DNA of 64,000 nt from Xestospongia bergquistia. Taxonomy: Eukaryota; Porifera; Demospongiae; Haplosclerida; Petrosiidae. Shown here piece after piece: positions 1 through 16,021 of the stretch. The position numbers were made by a program, and so were the translations under genes. The notes beneath the pieces are model-generated. The model was given only the letters and a program-made list of their open reading frames with translations. It had not been told where the DNA came from and did not search any database. Within the stretch, counting starts at the first letter, position 1; every line of letters begins with the position of its first letter. The stretch covers positions 6,026,775 through 6,090,774 of the forward strand of contig OZ014418.1 of NCBI GenBank assembly GCA_963965975.1, given 5' to 3'.

Positions 1-162
1 ATTCTACCCAAACACCGATGTCGCTTTCTTAGAGTATTATAAATACATTCTTAGACAACTAAGTCATAATAAGCGACTAGTTTCAAATTACACTAACAAC
101 CACACTACATTCATAGTAGTCCAAATATTCATTTGATGATAAATATTATATATATAATATAC

Positions 163-957
163 CTGTTGTAGTTTATTGAAGCGATGAATCTCATCAATAA
201 ATAATAATGTTCCTCTTTTAAACATAATTTTCTCATTTTTAGCCACTTTAACTGCTTCCTTTACATCAGCTACACCGCTAGTAGTGGCTGATAATTGTAC
301 AAATCTCATCTTGTGCTTCTCTTTGGCCAATTGGGCTATGATTCGAGCAAGAGTAGTCTTGAATTTAAGAAGAAAAAAGAATAAAAACCAAATGGTTATT
401 AGTTTCATTCCCAGACCTAGTAGAGAAAGGTACTGAAGTCTGGGAATGAGACTAAACAGTACGTAACTTACCTTTCCACATCCTGGAGGTCCCCAAAATA
501 TTAACGACGGTATGTTACCAGTCTCAAAAGTTTTCCGTAAAATACTTTCTTTTCCGATCACTTTCTCTTGTCCAACATAGTCCTCTATTAGTTTGGGTCT
601 CATTACATCAGCTAATGGAACTGATGGCTTAGTAATATCATAACTCTTTTGTGATGATGTAATCAGCTTACTGCTACTACCACTACTATCGCTACCTAAG
701 AAATGTGATTGCTTTGAATTTGGAGTCAATTTTAAATGTTTAGTGTCCTTTGCTCTATCTTTATCTAAGCCAACCATTGAGGGTCTCTTTCTTGTTGGTG
801 TAGTATTTAAAGCAATTTGTCCAGTTAATATGGGAGTTGTTGTGTCTTTAGTACCTTCATTGCTAGTGTCAGAGTTAAGGCACTGATCGACATGACTTTC
901 TATTCGATCTAAACCAAAGAATTTGGAACAGATTGGACATTGTACTGGATTGGACAT
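163..957 (-). CDS. WRNIP1: WRNIP1-like AAA+ ATPase with UBZ finger, 5' part only
   Basis: Two exons are visible, 957-472 and 357-163; the rest lies beyond position 1. Residues 4-26 form a UBZ4-type ubiquitin-binding finger (CPIC, then H and C at 22 and 26). A Ser/Thr-rich linker precedes the AAA+ core: Walker A GPPGCGK at 156-162, Walker B LLFIDEIH at about 213-220, and the family segment HRFNKLQQ. The 114-bp intron splits the gene in phase 0 directly after the Walker A lysine (donor ggaaag|gtaagt). The family (human WRNIP1, yeast Mgs1, bacterial RarA) acts in the nucleus at stalled replication forks and binds ubiquitin and polymerase delta. The ATG at 957 is chosen because the UBZ starts within four codons. 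A downstream exon with the sensor-1 region was sought at 1-161 and not found. The start sits 212 bp from the Rab4 stop codon. Confidence 0.93.
399..455. repeat. Short inverted repeat filling WRNIP1 intron 1
   Basis: Arms 399-416 and 438-455 are complementary at 17 of 18 positions (core TCATTCCCAGAC) with a loop of about 21 bp. The hairpin makes up half of the 114-bp intron. The same core recurs three times in Rab4 intron 3 (4009-4081), so it is a dispersed repeat, probably a remnant of a small non-autonomous element. Confidence 0.75.
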
Positions 958-1169
958 CCCGCCATATACTTCCCAGCAAAATGGGCGTGGTAATGGTTAG
1001 TTAGTTAGTTATTAATGATAAAGAAGGTTATATAAGTTAACAAATTTAAACAAAAGATTAATAATATCAGCAAACAGTAACCAGTTACATTAACTGTGTG
1101 TTTCAAATGTATGGAGACAGTACAAATAAAACTACTAGTTACAAACAACACAAAGAATTCACAATAAAA

Positions 1170-4339
<3,170 letters not shown>

Positions 4340-4614
4340 ACTGCATTAGAATAGTGAGAGAAATACACACTGTAAAAAACTGTTGCTCCACCCACCTTCT
4401 GTCATATGATTATCACGTGACGAGTAAAAGCTCACATGATATTACATGCTGCAGGGAAGAATAGCCCCATAAATTTGAATTCTTTCTCGACTTGTTTAGC
4501 ATCAGTCTGTTCTAAAAGAAAAATAAGTCCTGTCGGCATCTTTATTAACAAGTATCGTCTTGGAATAATCTATATTACAATATTTAGCGAATATTTCGGT
4601 TTCTAATTAAAGAT
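4340..4614. promoter_or_regulatory. Putative bidirectional Rab4 / atlastin promoter
   Basis: Only 275 bp separate the two divergent start codons, so both 5' UTRs and core promoters must lie here. At 4413-4420 there is a palindromic E-box TCACGTGA followed by C; the 10-mer matches 9 of 10 positions of the GTCACGTGAC element bound by USF/MITF/TFEB-type bHLH-ZIP factors. Co-regulation is inference. Confidence 0.6.
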
Positions 4615-7600
4615 ATGAGCGTTCAAGAAGTAAGACAAAGACATCGTACTCCAGAACGTTCTGGTAAGTTATTATATTGGACTAATTATTGTTTGCAGCT
4701 GTTTTCAATGTTTGTGCTTAAACAAACTTCCACTTAACATAAGTAGTCTATAGTAAAGTGCTGTTAATTTGGTTAGCACTTTAAGTGTATGTGGTTGGTG
4801 ATAATGAATTATTAATGAAGTATCAGTTAGCGCTCTTTGCAACAATCACTCTTCAAATTGTTGTGATAATGATAATACGATAATTAGAGTTAGGAATGAA
4901 GTACCTCAAGTCTACAAATATTTTCGTATACTAATTTTAACAAATTTTCTGAGTACTTTAATAATTGCCACATACTGAAACTTTATTTCACCAACAAAAT
5001 TAATTTAAATGGGAGTGACTTGGACAAATCTTTAATACAAGTTAAATCTAAATGTTTTTAAAATTGCTAAATTTAGTAAATACAATTAATAGTAGTATAA
5101 ATAGGATGCCTTATGGTAATCCTGATAGCTTGAGGGAAGAATAGTTTGTTTGTAAGACTTGTGAAGGAAATTGGAATAATGAAAGTTGTTTTAGTGGTAC
5201 TTTCATTAAGCTATCATTAGAAGGAAGGTATTGTTGAGTTGAGTCACATGTGATAGTGTTATAATCCAATATGTGTACTTGTGAAATAAAGAATACACAT
5301 TATATTAGGCCAATAACTATGTAATAGTTAAAACAACTAAATGATGATCATGATCTGCTGATGATTTTTTTGTATTGCATTGTTGACATATATCAGTTTA
5401 GTGATATTTGAAAGACAAACACTTCTGTATTATCAGATTATCGGATTATATTGTTAGTAATATGACTTGTATGGTTTTCATAGTTTAATTAGGAAATCTA
5501 TATAATGGCTAGGTAACTAGAAGTTGACAAGAGGTATTAAGAAGTATTTTTAAGTACAAATTACTCCCTAATTTGTACAAACTAAAGCATTAATTTCTTT
5601 GTTTCATTAGATCTCTCAGATGATTCTGAAAGACCACGACCTCTTGAGATTGTCATCTCTAAACCTGAACACAAGTTTGAGCTCAACCTTGAGAATTTGG
5701 AGAAGATATTATGTAGAGATGAAATATTTAATAAACCTGTTGTTGTTGTATCTGTGGCTGGTGCATTTAGAAAAGGCAAATCATTTGTTTTGGACTTCTT
5801 TCTAAGATACCTCAACGCTAAGGTCTTAAAATAATATACATTTTGTCAACACTGTTTAGTTAATATTTATTTCTTTACTACTACATGTAATGATAGTCAG
5901 TTATGTGAACAACACTGTATTTAGTGTTTGGTTTATGTGTGTAGAGTTCTCTACTAAAGTAGTCATCTTATGTTCACATTTCTATCATAGACACTTCCCT
6001 TTGTTCCATTAATAAGTGCCTGTTGCCTTTGATATTATATTAGAGAAGTGTGTATGTTTCTATAACATATGGTTGTGTTTATTTTGAACTAAGTAATGTT
6101 CATCCTACTTGAATAATACACACATATATTTTTGGGCGATACCAATTCTATTTGTACATCTATCAAGGAAGATGGTGTAAAGGTGTGACAGGTTATTGAG
6201 CCCATCCTTAGTATGATGCATTGTTTAGACAGGTGTTGATGCTGTTGTGTGCTTTTGTATAAATTCAATTTGCACTTATTTATAATAGATGTTGAGTTCT
6301 TATAAATGATGTACAGTATACTAGTATAATAATTCCTGACTGTATTTGTTCCCTTTTTTTTTCCTTACAACTACATCTTACTAACTGGATTGATTTTCTT
6401 TTTTGTTGTTGTTTTAGAACAAAACAGATGATAATTGGCTTGGTAGCAATGATGAACCTCTCACTGGGTTTTCTTGGAGAGGAGGAGTGGAGAGACATAC
6501 CACTGGAATTATTATGTGGAGTGAACCCTTTATAATGAAGTTACCTTCTGGGAAACAGGTACAATCTATACCTGTAGCAGATAAAATTACACTTTACTAT
6601 AATAAAAATTCATGGAATACTATATTGGTTAGTGTACATGTATGTAATCAATCTTTGAAAAGGTTTCAATGGAGTATCTAAGTATTGTGGGATGAACATG
6701 CCAAGTAAGTTTTGATCTGTTGTACCTTCTACTCTCCTCAGTTGATTTTTTTTATATTGCAATCTGGTCTGCTTTTCAAACAGTGTCTTTTTTGAACAGT
6801 TGCTTCACCAGCAGCTGTCTTGTTACTTCCTGGAAATTTTAATCTGGTTGTTGAGGACCAGGAGTATTTGTTTTCTGTAGCAAATTAGTATTTAACAGAC
6901 CTTGACTAACATTGACCAGCTTTAATGTCAATTGACAGATTGTATGGAAATTTTACTAAACAATAAGTACAATAATAGCTCTAATATCTATAGATCGAGT
7001 CTGTGTGTTGAGTCTAGACAACTTCTATAATAACTTTGAAAATGTGCCACTTTTATTTGTACTAGGTTGCAATATTACTAGTGGATACTCAAGGAGCATT
7101 TGATAACCAATCTACTGTTAAAGACTGTGCTACCATTTTTGCACTAAGTACAATGATCTCATCTATGCAAGTAAGATCTATATATGTGTAATTTATAGCA
7201 AGCATTTATTTCAGTTATTAAACTAAGTTATATACAGCCAATAATAATGTGCTTGTGTATTGTATTTTAAAGTACATGACTTCTCTAACATATATCATAA
7301 TAATATCAATGTTATTTTCTCTTCCTTTAGGTTTATAACTTGTCAATGATGATTCATGAAAATGATCTTCAACATCTTCATGTAAGTACATACATTTAGT
7401 AAATATATTATTATTTACATAATATACACTGTGTAGTTAAGTGATCTTTCTCTTAACGTAGTTATTCACAGAATATGGAAGATTGGCATTAGATGAGAGT
7501 GACTTTAAACCATTTCAGGTAACTACTGTATCATTACTTTAATCGTTAGTGCCGACCATTTTTCTGCTTGTTTAATACTGCTGTACTTAAATAATAGCAA

Positions 7601-9836
7601 TAATTTTGGTGAATTAAAATTTTATGGACTATATACTAATATAATACTAATATTAACTCTTCACTATTATTTCATTCTTCCTCTAGTCATTGTGTTTCCT
7701 AGTACGAGACTGGAGCTATCCTTATGATCATCCTTATGGAGATGGTGGTGGGAAGGGCTACCTTGAAACTGTACTAAAGGTAAAGATTGAGTATCTAAAA
7801 TTTGGAATCCAATCAAAACCTGCTATATGAGAATAAACAGTTAACTACATATACTTTATCACTACCTCTTAATAGTTGAAGTAGTAATATACAAGCATTA
7901 TGAGAATGGTATTTTACTTTTATTAAGTAACTACATTATGTCTCCATTCCTTGACTTCATTGAATTCTAATTGAATTCTGATAATTTAATCAAAACATTG
8001 TTAAGTTACATATAATCATTGTACATTATGTATTATAGAAGAATTATATTGATTGCTATATGGTTCTTTTGATATATAGCTTTCAGAATCTCAACACGAA
8101 GAGATCAAGTTAGTACGCAAACACATTCGCTCTTGTTTTGACTCTGTTACCTGTTACCTTATGCCACATCCTGGTCTTAAAGTGGCCACCAATCCTTCAT
8201 TTGATGGTAGATTAGCAGGTAAGTAATACACACACTATACAATCTAATTTATTTTGATCACTTGTACTGCTCTCCTTTAATTTCTAGATATTGATAGTGA
8301 ATTCAAACAATATTTATCAAAACTTGTCCCATTTCTGTTGGCTCCTAAAAATTTAGTTCGAAAGAGACTCAATGGTAGTGATGTTACTGGGAAAGGCTTA
8401 CTTGAATGTTTTAAAGTAAGTAGACTTGTACAAGCCACCTGTACATGCACACCAGTAGTCAGATATTTTTAAAGAAGGGATAGCTCCTTTAATAATTTAA
8501 AATACGAGGATCTTCTCATGTCTTTAGTGATAAATGTCTTTGTACCTTACCTTGGGGGTGTGGTTTTAGAGTTAGTGGGTACTTAGTACTATACAAGTCC
8601 TCTATTTTTGATTTTGACATTGTTTAAAACATACTTAAATATTTTTGAAATAGAGCTTACAATTAGAATAGAAACAAAGGTTTACGATTTATTTTCATAA
8701 GATTTACTAGTGTTATTACACTAAGTATTGTTGTTATTTTAGGCATATATCAAGATCTTTGAGAGTGATAAACTACCTGAGCCCAAATCAATGTTACAAG
8801 CAACAGCTGAAGCTAATAACCTTGCAGCTCAAGCATCTGCCTTTGATCGTTACAACAGAGAAATGGAAGAAGTGGGTGTGGCAATAATAAATACATTAAG
8901 TGTTATCATACTTTGATTATACTTTATAGTACAGTAACATTGTATAGATATAAATAATATGATTATACTCTGATATACACATGTAATGATTTTTTGTTTG
9001 CTTCTTTAGTTATGTGGTGCTGACAAACCCTACTTAGCTCCTGAGAAACTCCAAGAGGAACATGAAGCAATTAGAATGACATGTTTGGAGCAGTTTTTTA
9101 ACGTCCCAAAAATGGGCGGGGACATATTCAGTTCTGAATACATGAAAAGACTTGAAATAATGATTGATGAAGCTTACGAGAACTTCTTTAAACGCAACGA
9201 AAGCAAGCATTTAATGAATGCATATCGGACGCCAGCTGTTCTGGGATTTATCATGATCCTATCTTATATGTTATCTATTATTCTTGATTTATTTGGGATC
9301 CAATCTCTCTCTCAGACAGCTGTCTTAGGGTTATATTTGCCATTACTACTAATTACTGTGTGGATCTATGTACGATATAGTGGACATTTGAGGGAAATAG
9401 GACAAATAATTGATAATTTTTCAGCAGTAATTTGGGAACAAGTAAGTACTTTAGTATACTATAATAGTGTTGTCATATATTGATGTGTTTTTATTGAGTT
9501 GTTATAATGTGTGTTGGGAGTAGTGTTCTGACTATACAAATTTTGCTGCCACACCCACTCATGATATGAATTTTACTTTTACTAATGTCAGTCTTTGTAC
9601 TTGAACTGCTAAAACATGAGATGGCTTTAGTGTTTAATATCAATGGTGGTATGGTAATATTGCACAAAGTGAACTGTAAACTTTTGTTTAAAAGAATAAG
9701 AGTAATCTAATTTTAATTGTTTTATTTGTTGTTATAGGCAATACAACCTGTTTATTTGATATTATTAGAGAAAGGTCTACAAAGAGTGATCAGTATAAGT
9801 GCTGCTACTAGTGAAAGAAAAAAGAAATCAGAATAG
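4615..9836 (+). CDS. ATL: Atlastin, dynamin-like ER fusion GTPase
   Basis: Twelve exons: 4615-4663, 5611-5822, 6418-6558, 7066-7170, 7331-7381, 7462-7518, 7687-7779, 8080-8218, 8288-8415, 8743-8871, 9010-9441, 9738-9836. They join in frame to 544 residues (human ATL1 558). P-loop GAFRKGKS at 67-74 includes the atlastin arginine finger. GFSWRGG and ERHTTGI form switch I, DTQG is at 141-144 and LVRDW (G4) at 211-214. The middle-domain signature [15 protein letters not shown] is present. Two hydrophobic segments (about 445-463 and 473-492) form the membrane hairpin, followed by a short helical, Lys-rich cytosolic tail ending KKKSE. Atlastins tether and fuse ER tubules by GTP-driven dimerisation. 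Exon 2 has a weak donor (gtctta) and exon 10 an unusual one (gtgggt). Its 3' half seeded the duplications downstream. Confidence 0.95.
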
Positions 9837-10990
9837 CAATGTTTTAAACTAATATATACTAAAACTTTAATACATTGACTACAATTATTATTATTATTAC
9901 TATTAATATTATATCACATGTACTTGTTGTGATTTTTCATTTAAATTTGTTGTAGTTAATTAGAAATAATAGATGGTTTGAAAAGACAGTACTATACTCT
10001 TTTATTGAATAATTATTATTCACATACATAAACCTTACGAATAACATGAAATGTATAGAATGTTGGGACATTTCCTCATTGTTAAATAAACAACTGAAAA
10101 TTATTTTTCAATTCATGGGCTTCATTATCAGTGACTATTGTTATTGTAGTACATACCAGCTAGAACATATTGTCTCTTTTTGTGTTGTATATATCTATCT
10201 CAATGATGTATGTCTCATATTATATTTTATATCAATTATATTATTTTAAAAAGTCAAGTACTAGTGTTTCCTAAAATTAATTTAGTTTTAGTTGGTTCAA
10301 TTGCTTTTGTGAATATTTTAGTTTACTAGAAATCAGTTCATAATAGTTAAAGATCTTTTGGTTATCATTTTATAACCATAAATTGCGCAAAAATTAGTCG
10401 CTTAAAAATCTTTTAATCTTGTCCTTAAGAGACCACTAATGAGTATCAATGTTATACTAGTAAACTGATGTTAGATTTTGATAATATGCATGCTGCCATA
10501 AGAATTAAATGTTATTTTAAGAACAAAATGTAGTTTACAATAATGGTTTATTGTGTAATCTAAAATTCATTTGTGTTACTCACTAAATAATTTGTTGGTA
10601 TGTTGTACTATTACAAAACATTCAAAGGAATTATTATATTATGAGTAATTGACATGAATTTTGGATTTCATAACAATCCACTAATGTAAGCTACATAATA
10701 GTTGTCAAAATAAGAATGATTTAGTTTTAATTTTAATTTGATTCAAATTTCTAAAATTTTTAGTTGTAGTTTTATTTTTATAAAAAGTATTAAATTTACT
10801 TTTAGTTTTATTGAACTAAAACAACAGTACTTTAAACATACCACTGGAAAACACAATAATTTTAAGATCAAGAAATAAACAAATATAGCTAGCTATTGTG
10901 TTCAAAATCTACTTTTAAAATAACAGTTGCAAAATTATTAGCATATTGTTCCATTTTCAAAACTGTCTTGTTATTCTAACAGACTTCATG
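9837..10990. other. Convergent 3' intergenic region, repeated in later units
   Basis: This AT-rich spacer between the atlastin stop and the EGF-A stop has no supported gene. Much of it recurs with high similarity at about 20245-21335, 33360-34400 and 59460-60080, and in part at 26860-27250, 39480-39840 and 50850-51200. It is therefore part of the duplicated unit. It presumably contains the 3' UTRs and poly(A) sites of both genes. Confidence 0.7.
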
Positions 10991-13900
10991 TTATACATCT
11001 TTACATGGGTTTGGAGGATTTTCTCCTCTATTCTCTATGTCATAACAGGCTAGAGCAAGTAACCTCCTTTTGCAATTCCCATAGCAATCAACTATAGAAG
11101 TGAACAATCCATAACTTATAATGTATTATAAACATGACATATGTCTCATGTACAGACCCTCCCATCAAAGAATACTGATAGTCAAAGGCACAAGCTACAA
11201 AAGTAGCCACTATATTATTGTACAATTACTACATTTTATTAGTTAATTAAAGGATATAGGAAGGCATAATTCTATTATTGAAATTCTGGAGTTGATATTA
11301 TCTTATAATATATCTAAAGTTAGTATTATTCCTTTATAGTTAACGTTTACTACATCTCAATTAACTTGTTAGTATGTATAATTATAACTATTGAATAACT
11401 AACCATCACATGATGTTCCATTTCCTATAAACCCTGTATTACATTGACATGTAAAGCTACCTTCATTGTTTATACAGGTAGCATTTTGATGACAATTGTG
11501 GCTTCCAGTGTCACATTCATGGATATCTATAAACAGATATTGTAAAGAGTGTTGTAAGACATTTAGTATAACAAAAATACTAGATTTTTTGTTAATATTA
11601 AGGACTACTGAATAACTAACCAGTACATGATGTTCCATTTCCTGTAAATCCTGTATTACATTGACATGTAAAACTACCTGCATTGTTTATACAGGTAGCA
11701 TTTTGATGGCAATCATGACTTCCAGTGTTACATTCATGGATATCTATAAACAGATATATTTAAAGAATATCATAAAATGTTTTGTATGACAGTAAAATGC
11801 TAGATTTTTGTTAATATTGATGACTGCTGAATAACTAACCAGTACATGATGTTCCATTTCCTGTAAATCCTGTATTACATTGACATGTAAAACTACCTGC
11901 ATTGTTTATACAGGTAGCATTTTGATGGCAATCATGACTTCCAGTGTTACATTCATGGATATCTATAAACAGATATATTTAAAGAATATCATAAAATGTT
12001 TTGTATGACAGTAAAATGCTAGATTTTTGTTAATATTGATGACTGCTGAATAACTAACCAGTACATGATGTTCCATTTCCTGTAAATCCTATATTACATT
12101 GACACGTAAAACTACCTGCATTGTTTATACAGGTAGCATTTTGATGGCAATCATGACTTCCAGTGTTACATTCATGGATATCTATAAACAGATATTGTAA
12201 AGAGTGTTGTAAGACATTTAGTACAACAAAAATACAAAATTTTTTGTTAATATTAAGGATTACTGAATAACTAACCAGTACATGATGTTCCATTTCCTGT
12301 AAATCCTGTATTACATTGACATGTAAAACTACCTGCATTGTTTATACAGGTAGCATTTTGATGGCAATCATGACTTCCAGTGTTACATTCATGGATATCT
12401 ATAAACAGATATATTTAAAGAATATCATAAAATGTTTTGTATGACAGTAAAATGCTAGATTTTTGTTAATATTGATGACTGCTGAATAACTAACCAGTAC
12501 ATGATGTTCCATTTCCTGTAAATCCTGTATTACATTGACATGTAAAACTACCTGCATTGTTTATACAGGTAGCATTTTGATGGCAATCATGACTTCCAGT
12601 GTTACATTCATGGATATCTATAAACAGATATATTTAAAGAATATCATAAAATGTTTTGTATGACAGTAAAATGCTAGATTTTTGTTAATATTGATGACTG
12701 CTGAATAACTAACCAGTACATGATGTTCCATTTCCTGTAAATCCTGTATTACATTGACATGTAAAACTACCTGCATTGTTTATACAGGTAGCATTTTGAT
12801 GGCAATCATGACTTCCAGTGTTACATTCATGGATATCTATAAACAGATATATTTAAAGAATATCATAAAATGTTTTGTATAACAATAAAATGCTAGACTT
12901 TTGTCAATATTGAGGACTGCTAATCATAACATGATGTTCCATTTCCTATAAATCCTGTATTACATTGACATGTAAAACTGCCTACATTGTTCATACAAGT
13001 AGCTTTTTGATGACAAACATGGTTTAATGAAAATCCTGACAGACATTGACAAGAACTGTTACCAACTCTTCATACATGTGCTAGAATTTAAATTACAACC
13101 ATGTGTCCACTTTTCACATTCATTGATATTTAATATTATTAGAAAATAATATAACATATTAACAGGTGGACAATATAGTTTTAAATATTAGTAGGTGTGT
13201 CCAATAATGTCCAAAGAACTCACCTTCACAAATTGTCCCATTTCCAGTAAATCCTGACTTACATACACATGTGTTATTACCATTAATAATTTGACATGAA
13301 GCATTAGAGTGACAGCCACCAACACATACAATGGCTATATAAATTAAATAGACATGGTTATTAATTGTGCTAATTATTATAAATTCATTAATTAATTTGT
13401 ACATCCTGTCACTACTCTTACAGAACTTTTACATAATCAAAATCTTGTAATAAATTAAGAGTTGTCTTACAATCTATCAGCTAATGTATGAGTGTGTTAC
13501 TAACACAATGATATTCCATTATATATAAATATACATAATAAACTTGTAATTGTGCCATATATTTTCTTGGCTTGTAATAATCAACTCCATATTTTTAATT
13601 AATAAAACACACTTTTATACTAATGTTTAAATTATCCAATAATGACCAGATAACTTACTTACCATTACAAATTGTCCCGTTTCCAGTAAATCCTGAATTA
13701 CATACACATGTGTAGGTATCATTAATGCTTTGACATGTAGCATCAGAGTGACAAGTATCAACACATCCAACAGCTATATCAATAGACACAATCATTTATT
13801 GCGTTATTCATTATTAAATGATCATTAATTGTGTTATTTATTATAAATTTATTAATTAATTTATATATACTGGCACTACTCTTACAGAATTCTTTATACA

Positions 13901-16021
13901 ATCAAAAATATGCAAAAAATTAAGAGTTGTCTTATGATCTAATAACTAATGTATGAGTATGTTACTAATGCAAGGTAATAAGGCATACTATTTATATAGT
14001 AGACTTCTAACACATTTCTTAGCAATCACATGTTTAGTATACAAAATGTTCACATATTAGCTTTTAAGTCTTAATAAACATATCTCATCTTTTATACCAT
14101 ATTCTTATGACCACGACACGATTCCATGCATCATTATAAAAATTTTAATTATTTCAACCTAGCTCTGTTAAATGATTTAAATTGCATTTGACAAAGAAAT
14201 TACCAATTGTACTAAAGTAACGTATCCTATGAGATAAGTATACAAATTGGAGAGTATGTCAATATAGTCAACCATGTGATGTACTAGAGCTTGTTGTGTG
14301 ACTAACTACTTGGTATGTTTAGTTTTAACAGCATCAATTTCATATTTGTGGCTTGGGCAACAAAATAGTACTACTGATGTATATGTTCCTTTAAAATAGC
14401 ACTACTGGTTTGTTCATCTGAATAGTATCTATAACTTGCTCATGTTTTTAGTGGATAATAAACTACAATAAGCACTTCAGTTTTTAGTTGACTTCAGTTA
14501 CACTTTTCATAAACACTGTTACATCAGTTATGAAGTCAGCTAACACATTGGTATGTTTTTATCAAGGAAAAGGTTCTAGAAATGTTTTGAACTGAATATG
14601 AAAAGGAGAAAGTCTTTGAATCAGTGTTTCTTATATTTAATTATAAACTCTTAAAATGACATATTTTTGTTCCTATAAGTTTCATTGATCTAAGTCTATA
14701 TTAGACTAATAAATTCATTTTATTATCATGTGTAAAGACTTGTACACCCTTACCCACTAATATAGCAAGTATATAAACATTCTTGTTATAAACAAAAGTA
14801 ATAGCTATTATATACAATAGATATTAATATGAGGTTAACTTCCATGAAATCAATTTACCATGAGACCACCTGAAGTAAAGTAATGCATGCATACATTTAA
14901 AAAATTTAAATACTATTTGATTAGGTCTACAGTGTCCATTCCTATAATTTCAACACTGGAAATGCATACCAAAGTGGGAGAATATATACATTACCCAATG
15001 TAACTGGACCAAGTTGCCAGATATTGATGTTGTTCAGTTGTGTAATTTAATAATAAGATTGAGTATAAAAATCAAATATATATTTAAAAGATAAAATCAA
15101 TCTATTTATATTTACAGAAACATCTTTAAAATAAATTATTAAGAGCATGCAAAATTCTTAATGATTTTAGTAAGACATACAACATAGGCCAAAAATGATG
15201 CAGCAGTCTAAAGAATGTATGTATTAGCACCAAATAAGGAAACTGACATTATGGGAGTTGACATTATGGGAATGCACATAGTAGGAGTTGACATTCTGGT
15301 TTTGTTTGTGTTGAATGTTCATTTAGTTAATTCTAGGCATACTCACTTAAAAGGAAACAATGATTCTATGTGTGCATGTTTGTGTATGTACAAGTAACTA
15401 TTTGTCAATGAAGTTTAAGGATATGAGTGTAGTTACTCGTTTTAGCTGAGAAAACCAATAACTTAGGTATTAACTTTTTTTGAATATGGCTACTAAACAT
15501 GTTATTAATCATTACACAGTTCAATAGATTGAATAATTCACTTACTCCTGCGTAATCTATCTTTTATAATAACTTCCTCCTCGAATCCACACATGAAACC
15601 GCCTTCATAGTTTATACAGGTAGCATAATAGGCACAGTTGTGATCTCCAGTTTCACATTCATTTACATCTATTAACAGAATATTATACATCACAAACAGT
15701 ATATGTGACTCTATTACACTCATACCTTCTTCACAGTTCATTCCTTGATATCCAGTACCTGTACAATCACAGGTGTATTGATCAGGAGAAGATCCCATAC
15801 TACATATTCCTCCATGTTGACAAGGTATGTCTTGTAAACATGTACTTACTTTGCATTCATTATTATAAATGATTTCATTAGGACCACAAGATAGATTATT
15901 AGTGACAGCACCTATATTAAATAGAGATAGTAGCAGGTTATAATAATAATAATATAGCTAGTTTAACTGACATACCTGTCAATGAAAAGAGTAAGAGGCA
16001 GAATTTAAAAGAGAGGCCCAT
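10991..16021 (-). CDS. Secreted multi-EGF protein A (seven-module tandem array)
   Basis: Twelve exons: 16021-15976 signal peptide ([15 protein letters not shown]), 15911-15726, 15668-15546, 13773-13663, 13334-13224, seven 123-nt exons (12836-12714, 12617-12495, 12398-12276, 12181-12059, 11962-11840, 11743-11621, 11526-11404), and 11091-10991. They join to 512 residues. Exon 2 holds an EGF-like module (PCQHGGIC, then TCDC and GYQGMNCEE). Exon 3 starts [12 protein letters not shown] but has only the first four EGF cysteines and ends KDRLRR, a furin-type site. Each 123-nt exon encodes one calcium-binding EGF beginning DIHEC and containing CINN.GSFTCQC. The last exon encodes a four-Cys tail, [15 protein letters not shown] to PCKDV. 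All internal exons are phase 1-1. No membrane segment is seen, so it is probably secreted. The intron at 13774-15545 holds no gene. Confidence 0.85.
11404..12836 (-). repeat. Seven tandem EGF exon-intron units, about 218 bp period
   Basis: Exon ends fall at 11404, 11621, 11840, 12059, 12276, 12495 and 12714, a spacing of 217-219 bp. Introns are as conserved as exons. Intron types follow a higher-order pattern: the intron above the first unit (gtaaagagtgttgtaag type) recurs above the fourth, so a three-exon block of about 655 bp appears to have been duplicated. Copies differ by only a few bases, which implies very recent expansion or ongoing gene conversion. Confidence 0.9.
12920..13135 (-). 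pseudogene. Decayed, fused EGF exons in gene A
   Basis: Reading down the minus strand, an EGF start (NINEC, then [11 protein letters not shown]) runs into a stop and then into a second EGF body ending GTSCYD and a stop. The usual donor (gttagtt after the last cysteine) and the start acceptor AG are both gone. The exon is probably skipped, and skipping keeps frame because neighbours are phase 1. Confidence 0.7.

Noticed and set aside
10046..10249. 67-codon plus-strand ORF after atlastin
   Set aside because: It is AT-driven, has no domain, and its copies at about 20430 and 33480 do not keep the frame.
11404..12836. Regular repeats that look like a CRISPR or satellite array
   Set aside because: The unit is about 218 bp, both halves are conserved, and one half is an open EGF exon with splice sites.
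15215..15397. 60-codon plus-strand ORF with short internal repeats
   Set aside because: It lies in the long intron of EGF-A, and the corresponding introns of the other genes do not preserve it.
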